A DNA stretch of 64,000 nt from Rouxiella sp. S1S-2 (lineage in GTDB: Bacteria > Pseudomonadota > Gammaproteobacteria > Enterobacterales > Enterobacteriaceae): positions 120,130-184,129 of the forward strand of contig NZ_WFKL01000002.1 of the NCBI RefSeq assembly GCF_009208105.1, given 5' to 3'. Positions 9,086 to 18,322 of the stretch are shown here, piece after piece. The stretch's first letter is position 1. The number at the start of each line of letters is the position of its first letter. The notes under the pieces were generated by a model. That model was given only the letters and a program-made list of their open reading frames with translations. It was not told where the DNA came from and made no database searches. A program made the translations under genes and the position numbers.

Positions 9086-10435
9086 ATGGATTATCTAACA
9101 TTACAAGCCTTTATGAATAACTGCTGGGTTGAAGTGGCAAAAATCAGTTTTCCCGGCAGTGATCAAGGTTCATACACAATTACCGAACTCGACTACGAAT
9201 CTGAATACGCTCTTGACTTTATGGGTCGGGACGACATACATGCCGCCTCTTTAAACCATCCAGTATCACTGTATTTTGAAGAAGAAGGACGTGCGGGATG
9301 GATGATATTTCTGGATGATATTATGCCGAGCGGTGCGAGCAGACGTTACTGGGCGGGAGTTCTCGACTTAGACGGACTAACTACCGATCAACAGGATTTT
9401 GTCCTGCTTAAGCATGGCACTCTGTCGCCTGTAGGAAATCTTAGAATCAAGGAATCTTTGCCAGAATATTTCCCGCAGGTTGAAGCCATGACGTTCACAG
9501 TTGATGACGTCATTAACAGAGCAGGTGACTTCCTGGATTACGCCCAGCTCCGAGGCGCCGCAGCCGGAGGCGCGACAGGTGCCGGCGGTGAGGCACCTAA
9601 ATTGCTGCTTCGCTGTAGTGATGATCAACGCATATGGATAGACACTTTTCAAAACGATCCCACAAATCGAGATATGCCCTATCTCGTCAAATTCCCTCGT
9701 GGACAACGTTCAGCGGTAGATTGCAATATTTTAAGGGCCGAGTTTCATTATTATCATGAACTGAAAGACATGGGATTTGACACTATAGAAACAGAAAATA
9801 TGCGACTTGAAGAAGGGACACACTACCCTTCTCTGTGGTTGCCAAGATTTGATATTTGCTTTGGTGAAGAAGGAGAAATCAAACGGTACGGGTTGGAGTC
9901 TGTTTACTCAATACTCAGGAAGCCACCAGGAACAGGCCTTGATCAAGAGGAAACTATCAGGCGGCTCATTGATATAATTAATCAAACTAATATGGTACGA
10001 GAGCAAGGGTTTCGGTTTGACGTTGCTGTATTCGTGATCGAATGGGTAAGACGCGATCTCCTTAATATAATTTTTGGCAATAGCGACAATCACGGCCGCA
10101 ATACTTCATTTCTAAAAGATGAAAACGTGATAAAACTCGCCCCGATCTATGATTTTGCCCCCATGAAAGCAGACCCTGAAGGCATAGCCAGAATGACTAA
10201 GTGGAAATCCCCCTTAGAGAGGGGCGGGGAATATGATTTCAATGCTATTGCGACAGCCCTCTCAGACTTGGTACCAGTAGAAGAATTGATGCAGGCATTG
10301 AGACTGACGGCTAACCAATTGACTGGCTTGAAAGAGAGACTGGTTAAAAGAGGCGTGCCTGAACAAATCATTGAGGTGCCAGGGATTGGACTTGATTACA
10401 TTCCTCAAAAACTTACTCGATGGGGATTATTATGA
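9086..10435 (+). CDS. HipA-family serine/threonine kinase toxin
   Basis: A 449-residue HipA-domain protein. A glycine-rich loop (residues 158-172) leads to the kinase core. K202 in YLVKFP, E219 in ILRAEFHYYHEL, the catalytic loop GNSDNHGRN (331-339) with D334, and the metal-binding D356 in PIYDF are all present, so the kinase looks intact. Classical HipA phosphorylates glutamyl-tRNA synthetase and triggers persistence; this one is only distantly similar and its target is unknown. It overlaps the following XRE gene by 4 bp (ATGA). The toxin comes first, the reverse of the usual hipBA order. Confidence 0.8.
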   Translation: MDYLTLQAFMNNCWVEVAKISFPGSDQGSYTITELDYESEYALDFMGRDDIHAASLNHPVSLYFEEEGRAGWMIFLDDIMPSGASRRYWAGVLDLDGLTTDQQDFVLLKHGTLSPVGNLRIKESLPEYFPQVEAMTFTVDDVINRAGDFLDYAQLRGAAAGGATGAGGEAPKLLLRCSDDQRIWIDTFQNDPTNRDMPYLVKFPRGQRSAVDCNILRAEFHYYHELKDMGFDTIETENMRLEEGTHYPSLWLPRFDICFGEEGEIKRYGLESVYSILRKPPGTGLDQEETIRRLIDIINQTNMVREQGFRFDVAVFVIEWVRRDLLNIIFGNSDNHGRNTSFLKDENVIKLAPIYDFAPMKADPEGIARMTKWKSPLERGGEYDFNAIATALSDLVPVEELMQALRLTANQLTGLKERLVKRGVPEQIIEVPGIGLDYIPQKLTRWGLL

Positions 10436-10908
10436 AAGAAAAAAAAACACCGTCTCATAACGACTTTCACTCTGCGAAAGAAACCATTCAGAGAATTATT
10501 AAAAAAAACGAGACGAATAATACTCACCACCCTGCTTCCTTTACTGAAGTCCAGACACCAATGCCAATGGATGTAGCGCTTTCTTCACGTAAGAGAGTAT
10601 CGCACAAGTCAAAACCAGTGAGCACCCTAGACAGAAAACCTGCGATGAACAGCATCATTAAGGATTTGGTATTTGGTACGTTAACGCAAGGCGCAGCTCT
10701 TAAAGCACTCAGAGTTGAAGTGCTCGGGTTAAAACAGGAAGCGTATGCCAATCTTGTATCCGTATCGCGGAAGACATTGTCCGAGATAGAAAATGACAAA
10801 GGCAACTATTCATCAGACATCATAAACAAAGTTTTTAAGCCGTTTGGGTTGAAGGTTGGATTGGTTCCTACTTCAAGCAGTTTGATGACCTCACTGTTTA
10901 AGGAATAG
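10432..10908 (+). CDS. XRE-type antitoxin/regulator paired with the HipA-like kinase
   Basis: A 158-residue protein. The C-terminal half (about 83-146) is a helix-turn-helix: LTQGAALKALRVEVLGLKQE, then YANLVSVSRKTLSEIENDKG. The first 75 residues are basic, Ser/Thr/Lys-rich and probably disordered; HipB proteins are normally about 90 residues and lack this. The ATG at 10432 overlaps the kinase stop, indicating coupled translation. It should neutralise the kinase and repress the operon, as HipB does; that role is inferred from position and fold. Confidence 0.75.
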   Translation: MKEKKTPSHNDFHSAKETIQRIIKKNETNNTHHPASFTEVQTPMPMDVALSSRKRVSHKSKPVSTLDRKPAMNSIIKDLVFGTLTQGAALKALRVEVLGLKQEAYANLVSVSRKTLSEIENDKGNYSSDIINKVFKPFGLKVGLVPTSSSLMTSLFKE

Positions 10909-11395
10909 GTCTCCCCAAAGTGAACGGGCGACCTGTACGCTGGTTAACTGAACGCCCCTCTGTTACTGAAAAGGGAAACAGCTAACGGCAGAGGTGAGGC
11001 TGATACCAGAATGAAGTAGAACAACATGGGCGGCATCCTTAGCGGTAACGAAAGTGGCCAATAAGAGCGGCGAGCCAGTGGGCACTTCAAGCGAACTGTT
11101 GTATTTCGTGCCCTTGGCGGGCAAAAAGCGCGATCTTAGTCAAAATAGGGTCCGCTAATCGTCTTAGGGGGCCGCTTGGAAAACAAAAAATATTCTACGT
11201 CAAGCCCGTTTTTGAGCAGGCATGGCAGTCAGCTTTGTGCGAGGAACGGACGTTATGACGGCACACTTAGATCGAGATATCTTTAACAAAGGGGAGTAAG
11301 CCCGCTTAATGCAGCTATACGGAAAAACTTCGCCTTTAAAACATTTCACCGGAATTGCTTTTCACTTCGTCCAAAATACTGGATTGCCTAGTCAA
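10909..11395. other. Intergenic region with decayed repeat material
   Basis: About 490 bases with no convincing gene. The stretch from 11138 to about 11205 is similar to one at 44621-44670, sharing GTCAAAATAGGG and CTTGGAAAAC blocks. It is followed by TTTGTGCGAGGAACGGACGT at 11234-11253, a degenerate right end of the dispersed repeat family. GTCCGCTAATCG at 11150 resembles a left end. This looks like a site where repeat elements inserted and decayed. Confidence 0.45.
11138..11253 (+). repeat. Degenerate copy of the dispersed intergenic element
   Basis: The right end TTTGTGCGAGGAACGGACGT (11234-11253) matches the family right end TTTGAGCGAAGAGCGGACAT at 16 of 20 positions. The left side is disturbed. 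The block from 11138 resembles 44621-44670 except for about 20 extra bases after AATAGGG. Confidence 0.45.
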
Positions 11396-12304
11396 TCATG
11401 TTCCTTCCTTACTGCGTATATCCAATTGAACAATAGCCTCTTGCAGGTATTCCAGAAACGCCTTCACTTTCACCTGTAGGTATTTTCTGCCGGAATAGAG
11501 CGCGTACAGCACCAAATCTTCGGGTTCGCGGTTACAGTTAATTTTAACAAGGGAGCCGTTATTGATTTCTAATTCACAGGCATGGAGAGGCAAAATGGCG
11601 AAACCAAGTCCTTTTAGCGCAGCGGCCTTGGCCATCTGTCCACTGTTCACCTTATAGCTGGACTGCACCTGGACGCTTTGGTTTTGTTTAAATCTCCAGG
11701 GCATTCCCTGGAGTACCGACATACTCGTAATGCAGGGGGTTTTGGTTAGTTCATCCACCGATTGTGGTGATGGGTGACGTTCCAGAAGTTCCGGTGCGGC
11801 TACCACACAGCTCGGCCAACGCAGAATTTCCCTGGCAACCCAGCAAGAATCCTCCAGTGGCCCACGTCCAAAGCGTAATACCAGATCGAATCCATCCAGT
11901 AGCCCCTCTGTTGGGTCCAATTGTGTGTCACAACTGAGCTGTATTAGTGGATGCTTGATGCAGAAGTCAGCAAGAATGTCTGCCATGAATGGAAGGTCTG
12001 GTGTAATGATCTTCAGGTGGCCTGATAGTGAATCACCAAACAGGGCGACTTCTTGCAGAGCATGATCCAAAGCGTGCGTAAGCGGCGTAATAGATTGATA
12101 CAGCATTCTACCGGCTGCGGTTGGCATTATCTTACGTGTCGTACGCTCCAGTAGCCGCACATGAAGTTGTTGTTCAAGTAAAGCGACATGTCTACTGACA
12201 TTGGACGATGGCAACTGAAGCTGCTCTGACGCGAGCTTAAAACTCAGCTTTTCATAAACAACCTGAAAGCTGATCAGCCACTGCAATTCACATTTATCAA
12301 TCAT
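11396..12304 (-). CDS. LysR-family transcriptional regulator
   Basis: A 302-residue LysR regulator. The winged helix-turn-helix spans about 10-65 (SFKLASEQLQLPSSNVSRHV, then LEQQLHVRLLERTTRKI), followed by a periplasmic-binding-type effector domain to about 295. It is transcribed divergently from the flavin monooxygenase, with 100 bp between starts, and is the likely regulator of that gene and itself. RTTRKIMPTAAG places it near the CrgA/PecT-like subgroup. Effector unknown. Confidence 0.85.
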   Translation of the reverse strand: MIDKCELQWLISFQVVYEKLSFKLASEQLQLPSSNVSRHVALLEQQLHVRLLERTTRKIMPTAAGRMLYQSITPLTHALDHALQEVALFGDSLSGHLKIITPDLPFMADILADFCIKHPLIQLSCDTQLDPTEGLLDGFDLVLRFGRGPLEDSCWVAREILRWPSCVVAAPELLERHPSPQSVDELTKTPCITSMSVLQGMPWRFKQNQSVQVQSSYKVNSGQMAKAAALKGLGFAILPLHACELEINNGSLVKINCNREPEDLVLYALYSGRKYLQVKVKAFLEYLQEAIVQLDIRSKEGT

Positions 12305-12404
12305 TAATTATCCCAAAAAATGAGATTAACAAAGTTATAACTCTATATTTATCAATAATCAGGTGATCATTACAATTTTCGTTAAGTTTCTCAACAGGAA
12401 AGTA

Positions 12405-13532
12405 ATGATGACCAAGCCTAAGAAAATTGCCATCGTAGGTGCCGGCGTTGCTGGAATGGCACTTGGAATACTCGCGACCAAACAGGGCCATCAAGTCAGC
12501 CTGTTTGAGCGTGGCAGCAACGTGTCTTACCTAGGAGCTGGCGTGACTTTATGGCCCAATGCCATGTTCGTCATGCAGAAGATGGGGCTAGACGAAAAGA
12601 TCAAGCACGTAGGTGGTACACCGTGCATGATGCGCCAGTTTGATCGGAATGGTCACCTTCAGACGCAGTTCGATATTTTAGCAGTGAATTCACTTTGCGG
12701 TTTTCCGAGTGTGACAGTGTTACGGCGTGAACTGATGCGCTTACTGGCTGGTAGGTTAGAGAGTCTGGGTAGGGAGATTAAATTCAATTGTCCAATCACT
12801 ACCGCGGACGTCACGAAATTGAGCCTGGAGTTTGATTTAGTCGTCGGGGCTGACGGGCGTATGAATTCAGTCGTTCGTCAGTCATTGCATGGGGAGCAAG
12901 AAACGCCTCGTTATCATGGTTTTGTGAACGTGATAGGAGTGGGAAGGCAACGAGAGGACGCATTGCACAACGCTATTGATGACTTTCGCGGTCAAGGTGA
13001 GCGTTTTGGTATCGTCCCGGTGAAGGATGGGCTGTGCTATTGGGCAGGAGCGTGGAACGCTCCTGTTGACAATAAACGTCCTCGGGCACATTGGTACAAT
13101 GAGTTGCATCAGCGTTTTCGAGACTGGCCGGATCCTGTGCGAAATTTGTTGCTGTCATGTGACAGTGCATCTATTAAAGGCATTTTCGTGCATGACATTG
13201 ATCCTCTTCCCTTTTGGCATCAAGACAATGTTTTAATCATCGGGGACGCGGCTCATGCTTCCTTGCCGACATCTGGGCAGGGAGCATGTCAGGCGCTGGA
13301 AGATGCATGGCACCTTACTTGTTTAATGAAGGAGACAGATGATTTGGAAATTGCTCTGCAGGGCTTTTACCAACAGAGACATATCAAAACTTCAGCAGCG
13401 CAGTTGGTTGGAAGACAATTCGCTAAAAAAATTTTTTCTGAACAGCCTGAGCCACTGCTGCCTGCATCCACTATTTCCGCAGCAGAACTCGGTCGGTTCT
13501 GGATGCAGGGTTTAAAGCATGTAGCCTTTTGA
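12405..13532 (+). CDS. FAD-dependent monooxygenase (class A flavoprotein hydroxylase)
   Basis: A 375-residue NAD(P)H- and FAD-dependent hydroxylase. The FAD-binding GAGVAGMALG is near residues 12-21, the DG motif is VVGADGRMN, and the GD motif VLIIGDAAHASLPTSGQGACQALEDAWHL lies near 285-313. The ending resembles urate/aromatic hydroxylases such as HpxO or salicylate hydroxylase, but the substrate cannot be read. ATG codons at 12405 and 12408 are both possible behind AGGAAAG; an upstream frame to 12363 lacks a site. A LysR regulator is divergent. Confidence 0.82.
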   Translation: MMTKPKKIAIVGAGVAGMALGILATKQGHQVSLFERGSNVSYLGAGVTLWPNAMFVMQKMGLDEKIKHVGGTPCMMRQFDRNGHLQTQFDILAVNSLCGFPSVTVLRRELMRLLAGRLESLGREIKFNCPITTADVTKLSLEFDLVVGADGRMNSVVRQSLHGEQETPRYHGFVNVIGVGRQREDALHNAIDDFRGQGERFGIVPVKDGLCYWAGAWNAPVDNKRPRAHWYNELHQRFRDWPDPVRNLLLSCDSASIKGIFVHDIDPLPFWHQDNVLIIGDAAHASLPTSGQGACQALEDAWHLTCLMKETDDLEIALQGFYQQRHIKTSAAQLVGRQFAKKIFSEQPEPLLPASTISAAELGRFWMQGLKHVAF

Positions 13533-13632
13533 AACCTGGTTATAACGATGCGGTATGACGGTATGTCAGACGAATACTGAACAGTACGATGTTATTGTTA
13601 AACACTGAAATAATAATGTCCGCTTCTGGCAC

Positions 13633-13652
13633 AGGGCTGCTGTTGCAGCCCT
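13633..13652 (-). terminator. Hairpin after recombinase copy 1
   Basis: AGGGCTGC, a TGTT loop, then GCAGCCCT: a perfect 8-bp stem 6 bases past the original stop codon of the recombinase gene. Conserved in copy 2 with a TATT loop. No T-run, so it may instead be part of the element end. Confidence 0.5.
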
Positions 13653-13658
13653 CGTGAG

Positions 13659-14262
13659 TTAAACTTCAATCGATTCAGATATCTCAAGGGCATCATCGAC
13701 TTCAATGCCAAGGTAACGAACTGTGCTTTCGAGTTTTTTATGACCCAACAGTAGCTGGATTACCCACAGATTTTTTTGTTTTTTTGTAGATTAGATAAGG
13801 TTTAGTTCTGCGCATAGAATGCGTGCTGTAAAGCGAATCGTCGAGACCTAGCTTCTCAATCCATTCATGAAAAATACGGTTATATTGCCGGGTTGAGATG
13901 TGGCGTTCTGAGCCGACGCGGGACTGGAAAAGATAGTCGCCACTTCGCAGGTGAGCCATTTTGATCCAGGCCGCTACTGACTCTCTGGTTCCTTTTGTCA
14001 GTTCAAACTGAACAGGACTCCCCGTTTTTTGCTGCAGCACTGTCGCTCTGCCCGAAACTGAGTGCCCATAGGCTACATCAGAAACCTTCAGCTTCACCAA
14101 ATCACAGCCGCGAAGTTTACTGTCCAGAGCCATGTTAAACAGAACCAAGTCGCATACTTTTCCTTCCCGCTCGAGTCGGATGCGAATTCCCCAGATATGA
14201 GATATCTGAAGAGGTCGTTTCTGGCCAATGATACGGCTTTTGTTCCAGGGGGACATTGTCAT
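13659..14262 (-). pseudogene. Short tyrosine recombinase, frameshifted (copy 1)
   Basis: Homologous along its whole length to the intact gene at 37013-37615. It reads well from ATG 14262 (behind GGAG) through the box I Arg (KLRGCDLVKL) and the THSMRR box. After YKKTK an A-run has seven A instead of six, and the frame shifts to a stop at 13738. Removing one A restores the final NL-VIQLLLGH ... VRYLGIEVDDALEISESIEV-type ending to a stop at 13659. As it stands it lacks the box II His and the catalytic Tyr and should be inactive. The translated open frame covers only 13738-14268. Confidence 0.75.
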
Positions 14263-14297
14263 GTTCAATCTCCATTGGGTTAGGAGATTTGATTATG
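14260..14297. repeat. Inverted repeat over the recombinase start, copy 1
   Basis: CATGTTCAATCTCC (14260-14273), a 9-base spacer, then GGAGATTTGATTATG (14283-14297). The arms are degenerate versions of the perfect 15-bp arms of copy 2, with one base missing from the left arm. They contain the ribosome binding site and the ATG of the recombinase. Confidence 0.6.
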
Positions 14298-14368
14298 GAT
14301 GTCCCATATGAGCGAAGAGCGGACATTGAGCACTTCGATCCCATGGTTTTAGTCAGTCGGAATAAATA

Positions 14369-14389
14369 AGTAATTCAGAGTGAATTACT
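14369..14389. repeat. Perfect inverted repeat between element and GntR gene
   Basis: AGTAATTCA, a GAG spacer, TGAATTACT. A second perfect palindrome, ATTCTTGCCGGCAAGAAT, lies at 14499-14516 just after the GntR stop (14522) and may act as its terminator. No gene is seen in 14327-14521. Confidence 0.5.
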
Positions 14390-14521
14390 GCATTTCCCTG
14401 GAACTTACGAGTTTCGTTTTAACCGTAAGCGGATTAGCTTGTCTGTTGCAGTACCGGCAAGTAACCAATATTTATAATAATTCTTCTAATTACAGAGGAT
14501 TCTTGCCGGCAAGAATAATGT

Positions 14522-15280
14522 TTATGAGAAGTTTTCCAGGACCGACAGGAACGAATTTCTGTCTCCATGCCCCTCAGTCAGTCTCACTCGCCCTTCAATA
14601 TCGGCCAGATGGTGATCCATTAACTCACGGGCTTTTATTAAATCCTTAGCTTTGAGGGCGGTGACAATCATGCGATGGTGGTCAGCACCACAGTCATCCT
14701 TTCTTTTTTCCTCGTAAAGTGACATCACGAGAGAGAGTCGCGCCACAATCTTGGCCAGCATTTCAGTCAACACCGGATTACCTGCCAGCTCGGCCAATAC
14801 AATATGAAACTTGCCAGAAAGCACCGTCTTGGATTTTTCATCGCCATGATGATGGGTTTGCTCTTCTTCGTCAGCCAGAATTTCCAGCGCATTTAGCTGC
14901 TCCGGCGTTGCGCGCGCAATGACGAACTCCAATAACAGTGATTCAATCCTTCGACGTGCTTCAAAAAGATTTCTGGCCTGCTCAATGCTCGGCTCTGCAA
15001 CAAAAGTACCTCGATTGCGCTTTCGCTCCAGAAGATGATCGCTTTCCAAAACCCCCAAGGCGCCGCGCACTACCGTTCTGCTGACACCAAAATGTTCGGC
15101 AATCGCTTCTTCCAGTATTTTGGTGCCAGGAGTCAGCGCGCCTTCTCCAATCGCGGCAGCTAATGTCATACGAATACGTTCTGAAACATCATCGTGACTG
15201 TCAGCGCTGTTTATCGCCTTATTGGCGGCTGACGTCGCTTTATTGCTCGTGCCGCGCGATTTTTTGATTATCTTTTCCAC
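14522..15280 (-). CDS. GntR-family regulator, FadR/FCD subgroup
   Basis: A 252-residue repressor. The winged helix-turn-helix is near residues 30-90 (ILEEAIAEHFGVSRTVVRGALGVLE, then RNRGTFVAEPS). The all-helical FCD domain follows (residues about 100-235), with metal/ligand His positions in KFHIVLAELAGN and DHHRMIVTALKA. The GTG at 15280 has AAGAGG six bases upstream; the frame extends to a TTG at 15313 without a good site. It lies beside the isomerase and ABC-transporter cluster and likely controls it and itself through the palindrome at 15323-15340. Confidence 0.82.
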   Translation of the reverse strand: MEKIIKKSRGTSNKATSAANKAINSADSHDDVSERIRMTLAAAIGEGALTPGTKILEEAIAEHFGVSRTVVRGALGVLESDHLLERKRNRGTFVAEPSIEQARNLFEARRRIESLLLEFVIARATPEQLNALEILADEEEQTHHHGDEKSKTVLSGKFHIVLAELAGNPVLTEMLAKIVARLSLVMSLYEEKRKDDCGADHHRMIVTALKAKDLIKARELMDHHLADIEGRVRLTEGHGDRNSFLSVLENFS

Positions 15281-15322
15281 CACAAACCTCTTAAGCACAC
15301 ATGCAGATAACAACGGGTTTTT

Positions 15323-15340
15323 TTATTATCTCGATAATAA
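15323..15340. promoter_or_regulatory. Palindromic candidate operator of the GntR gene
   Basis: TTATTATC-TC-GATAATAA: perfect 8-bp arms with a 2-base centre, 43 bp upstream of the GntR start. Its symmetry fits a dimeric repressor. I did not find the same palindrome before the ABC operon. Confidence 0.5.
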
Positions 15341-15454
15341 TATTTATACGCAAATGTTGATAGCGGCGGTAAATTTTCACGCAGACTGACGTGAGTACTC
15401 GCGCCATTATGCTACAGCTTTAGATTTTGCATCCCATCCATAAGATCCGTTCCA

Positions 15455-16558
15455 TTACGAAAGGCCAATGCCTTGTTTATTACAAATGTGCCGAATATGG
15501 CGGGACGATTTATTGATGAAATTTATGGCTTCCTGAAAACCATAAGGTTGATGCTGGTAATCTGGATATCCGTAATTATCCCTTTCGTAGACTTCCCAAT
15601 CGGCTATCTCGCCGGCGATGACTCTCGTTTCGAACGCATCGACCATTGACAGGTAAGCCTGCTCCTCATCTGTCGATAAATCAGGATGGCCGGCACGCCA
15701 TAACGGATCGTTGAGCTGAATGCACTGCCTTGGATACGCACGTCGAGGATTATCCGCAGTGGATTGTGCAATCTCCAGAGAGAGATTAAGTTGCGGCTTT
15801 ACTGCTGCCAAAATATGCAAAATGGCTGTGAAATCAACGATACCCTCCCCACAAGGTCGTGGCTGAAAGTCAAAACCGCCGGCCGCTCTTCCGATATATG
15901 CATCCTTGATATGCGTTTGGCGGACGTAAGGGGCAAGACGTTTGGTCGCCCACACAGGATGTTCGGCGCGTTGCAGCATGTTTGCCGTGTCGAGCACGAC
16001 GCCTGTACAATCTTCACCCACGGCTTCTATCAGGCGTAGAATTTCGAACGAGGTGATTTCATCATGCGTTTCGATATTCATGTGGATCCCGAGTGCACGT
16101 GCTGCGGGTGCAAGTTTCTTAAGCACTTTTTCGGTAGCGAGCAGCTGCTCTTCCCACGTGACATCGGTGCGGAATCTATCCACCGCCAATCGTCCCCGAT
16201 AGGCAGGCTTAAAATTTCCCGGCGATACCCAAAGTTCATGACAGCCAATTGCCGCGCTGGCCTCCATCATTTTGGTGAGGCCTGCAATGATATCGCCCTC
16301 GCCAATTGCACGCAGCTCCGGAGACTCTGCGCTGCAATAAGGGTTAATTTTGCCTAGTCCGCTCTCCAGATAAAGTCCCAGCTCGTCGGCTTTACTGCGT
16401 ATTTCTCGAAGCCGGCCGAGGTCGAGTGTCGGGCTCATATCCAGAACGGTACTAAAGAAAACTCCTCCTAGACCGAGCATCTTTACGTGGTCAAGGCTAG
16501 CGAGTGGGCCGCGCTTTTTGACTTCGGGTAATTTCAACCCATCAATGCCTAATCTCAT
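15455..16558 (-). CDS. Sugar phosphate isomerase/epimerase family TIM-barrel protein
   Basis: A 367-residue protein of the xylose-isomerase-like (AP endonuclease 2) TIM-barrel superfamily. Metal-site landmarks are IETHDE (the first Glu and His), VVLDTANML, HIKDAY and SLEIA near the C-terminal end of the barrel. It should be a metal-dependent isomerase, epimerase or dehydratase of a small polyol or keto acid; the exact reaction is not visible. Length exceeds the usual 260-300 because of a C-terminal extension (about 290-367). The ATG at 16558 follows GGAG; a TTG at 16570 is less likely. Divergent from the ABC operon. Confidence 0.75.
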   Translation of the reverse strand: MRLGIDGLKLPEVKKRGPLASLDHVKMLGLGGVFFSTVLDMSPTLDLGRLREIRSKADELGLYLESGLGKINPYCSAESPELRAIGEGDIIAGLTKMMEASAAIGCHELWVSPGNFKPAYRGRLAVDRFRTDVTWEEQLLATEKVLKKLAPAARALGIHMNIETHDEITSFEILRLIEAVGEDCTGVVLDTANMLQRAEHPVWATKRLAPYVRQTHIKDAYIGRAAGGFDFQPRPCGEGIVDFTAILHILAAVKPQLNLSLEIAQSTADNPRRAYPRQCIQLNDPLWRAGHPDLSTDEEQAYLSMVDAFETRVIAGEIADWEVYERDNYGYPDYQHQPYGFQEAINFINKSSRHIRHICNKQGIGLS

Positions 16559-16570
16559 TACTGACTCCAA

Positions 16571-17184
16571 GTTTTATAAATGTCGAAAAAACCGTGCAAT
16601 CGGCATGCCACTCTTTACTCTCAAGCAAGAAAGAAAAATATAAAAATTTGATTTTAATGAATAAATTAAACTAATTATATTATTAATAACTTTCGAAAGT
16701 ATTTACGAAAGATAGTTTATCAACTGCTTCTGCTTCATTTGCCTGGTTAAATGAAAACCTGAATAAATTCAGGAACAGACAAGAAATACTTAACTTATTG
16801 AAAATAATAACTTTATCAGAGTGACTCTCGTCTTCTTGCTACCTTTTCCTTTACCTACTCCCCTTAATCGATGAAAGTTTTGGTATTTGCTGCACCAAAA
16901 TGATGACGAATGCGCACCAAAATAACAATAAAACCAAAACATAAAGATTCGCATATTTATTATTATTCTTTTAAAAACAAATGTTCGGATGTATTTTTAA
17001 ATTAAAAATGTTTTAAATCAGTTAGATAAAAACTCACTCTCTACGGAAAATCATATTGGCATGTGGTTTGCTATCTGCTTCCTATGACTCATCATGACTC
17101 AATCACTTACTACTTGGTCTCACTCATTTCTTAAGTTTATGGGTTAACAACGGTCCTTGGATACGACTTGAATCAGGAAGCTAT
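16571..17184. promoter_or_regulatory. AT-rich divergent regulatory region
   Basis: About 610 bases between the isomerase and the ABC ATPase genes, strongly AT-rich, without a credible gene. It should hold both promoters. A perfect 12-bp palindrome, ACTTTCGAAAGT (16689-16700), followed by ACGAAAGAT, is the clearest candidate protein-binding site. The length and base composition suggest foreign or heavily regulated DNA. Confidence 0.5.
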
Positions 17185-18297
17185 ATGCCAGATATGCAGA
17201 ACAACTCGCAAAAAAAACGATTAACTGTTCAGGGGCTTACACACAGTTATGGCGGAAAAAATGCCATAAATGATGTGTCATTCCATATTGAGGCAGGCGA
17301 AATCGTTGCCTTGCTGGGCCCAAGCGGCTGCGGCAAATCAACCGTACTGCGCGCCATTGCTGGCCTGATCCAGCCAAAGGCCGGGCAGATAGATCTGGGA
17401 GGGCAGAACCTTGCGGTCGTCTCTGCCAGAGCGCGTGGTATTGGGATGGTATTTCAAAATTACGCGTTATTCCCGCATCTGACCGTTGCTGAAAATATTG
17501 CCTATCCTCTGGCCTGCCAGCAGATTTCACGCGCCGAACGCAAACAACGCGTAGAAGAGATGCTGGCGCTGGTCAGACTGAATGACTTTGGCAATCGACT
17601 GCCCCGCGAGCTGTCGGGCGGACAGCAGCAGCGCGTCGCCGTAGCTCGCGCCATCGCCGGTCGCCCTTCACTGTTGCTTCTTGATGAACCCTTTGGTGCA
17701 TTGGATCGTGCGCTGCGCTTTGATCTACAGGTTGAACTGCTGCATCTGCAAAAAACGCTGGGCATCACCACGCTTATCGTTACCCACGATCAGGAGGAAG
17801 CCCAAAGCCTGGCTAATCGTCTGGTGCTGATGAATAAAGGTCAGGTTGAGCAGATTGATACCCCGATGGCCGTCTACGACAAGCCGAAGACCTTGTTCGT
17901 TAACACATTTATTGGTCAAACCAACATGCTGCACGGCACGGTAGGCCAGCTAGAAGATGACAGCACGCTGATTACCCTGACCGATAATAAAACCCTTCGC
18001 TTGCCTCGACGTTTGAATTTCACACAGGGTTCCAGGGTCACTGTGACCTTCCGACCGGAGGAGGTTCGCCTTATTCCCCAGCATGGTGAAAACACGCAGC
18101 CCGTTCGTATGACCGTGTCCGTCCCGCTTGGCCCTTCTCTTGTGCACGATCTGGCGCTTGAAGATGGTACCAGCCTGCGCGCATCGGAACTTCGCGGGCC
18201 TTCCACCTTTATACCCGCGCCGGGAACTCAACTTTTCGCAGAAATTGACACCACTCGGTGCCACGTTTTTCCGGCTGAACCGGAATTTACCCGCTAA
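17185..18297 (+). CDS. ABC transporter ATP-binding protein (PotA/FbpC type)
   Basis: A 370-residue cytosolic ATPase that powers the importer encoded by the next three genes. Walker A GPSGCGKS is at residues 45-52, the Q-loop is VFQNYALFPH, the signature LSGGQQQR is near 140, Walker B LLLLDEPFGALD follows, and the switch His is in IVTHDQEEA. A TOBE-like C-terminal domain (about 285-365) is typical of the spermidine/putrescine/2-aminoethylphosphonate/iron group. First gene of a seven-gene plus-strand array. Confidence 0.88.
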   Translation: MPDMQNNSQKKRLTVQGLTHSYGGKNAINDVSFHIEAGEIVALLGPSGCGKSTVLRAIAGLIQPKAGQIDLGGQNLAVVSARARGIGMVFQNYALFPHLTVAENIAYPLACQQISRAERKQRVEEMLALVRLNDFGNRLPRELSGGQQQRVAVARAIAGRPSLLLLDEPFGALDRALRFDLQVELLHLQKTLGITTLIVTHDQEEAQSLANRLVLMNKGQVEQIDTPMAVYDKPKTLFVNTFIGQTNMLHGTVGQLEDDSTLITLTDNKTLRLPRRLNFTQGSRVTVTFRPEEVRLIPQHGENTQPVRMTVSVPLGPSLVHDLALEDGTSLRASELRGPSTFIPAPGTQLFAEIDTTRCHVFPAEPEFTR

Positions 18298-18322
18298 TAA
18301 CAGACTCTCAGAGGTAGGCATA

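Larger units (their letters stand above)
13616..14326. mobile_element. 711-bp recombinase-bearing element, copy 1
   Basis: The unit begins with ATGTCCGCTTCTGGCAC (13616-13632) and ends with TATGAGCGAAGAGCGGACAT (14307-14326). Read on the opposite strand, the right end begins ATGTCCGCTCTT, so the ends are inverted repeats of about 12 bp. Inside are a hairpin terminator (13633-13652), a tyrosine recombinase gene on the minus strand, and an inverted repeat over its start codon (14260-14297). A second unit with the same layout lies at 36969-37680. No target-site duplication is evident. The mobility mechanism is inferred. Confidence 0.65.
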
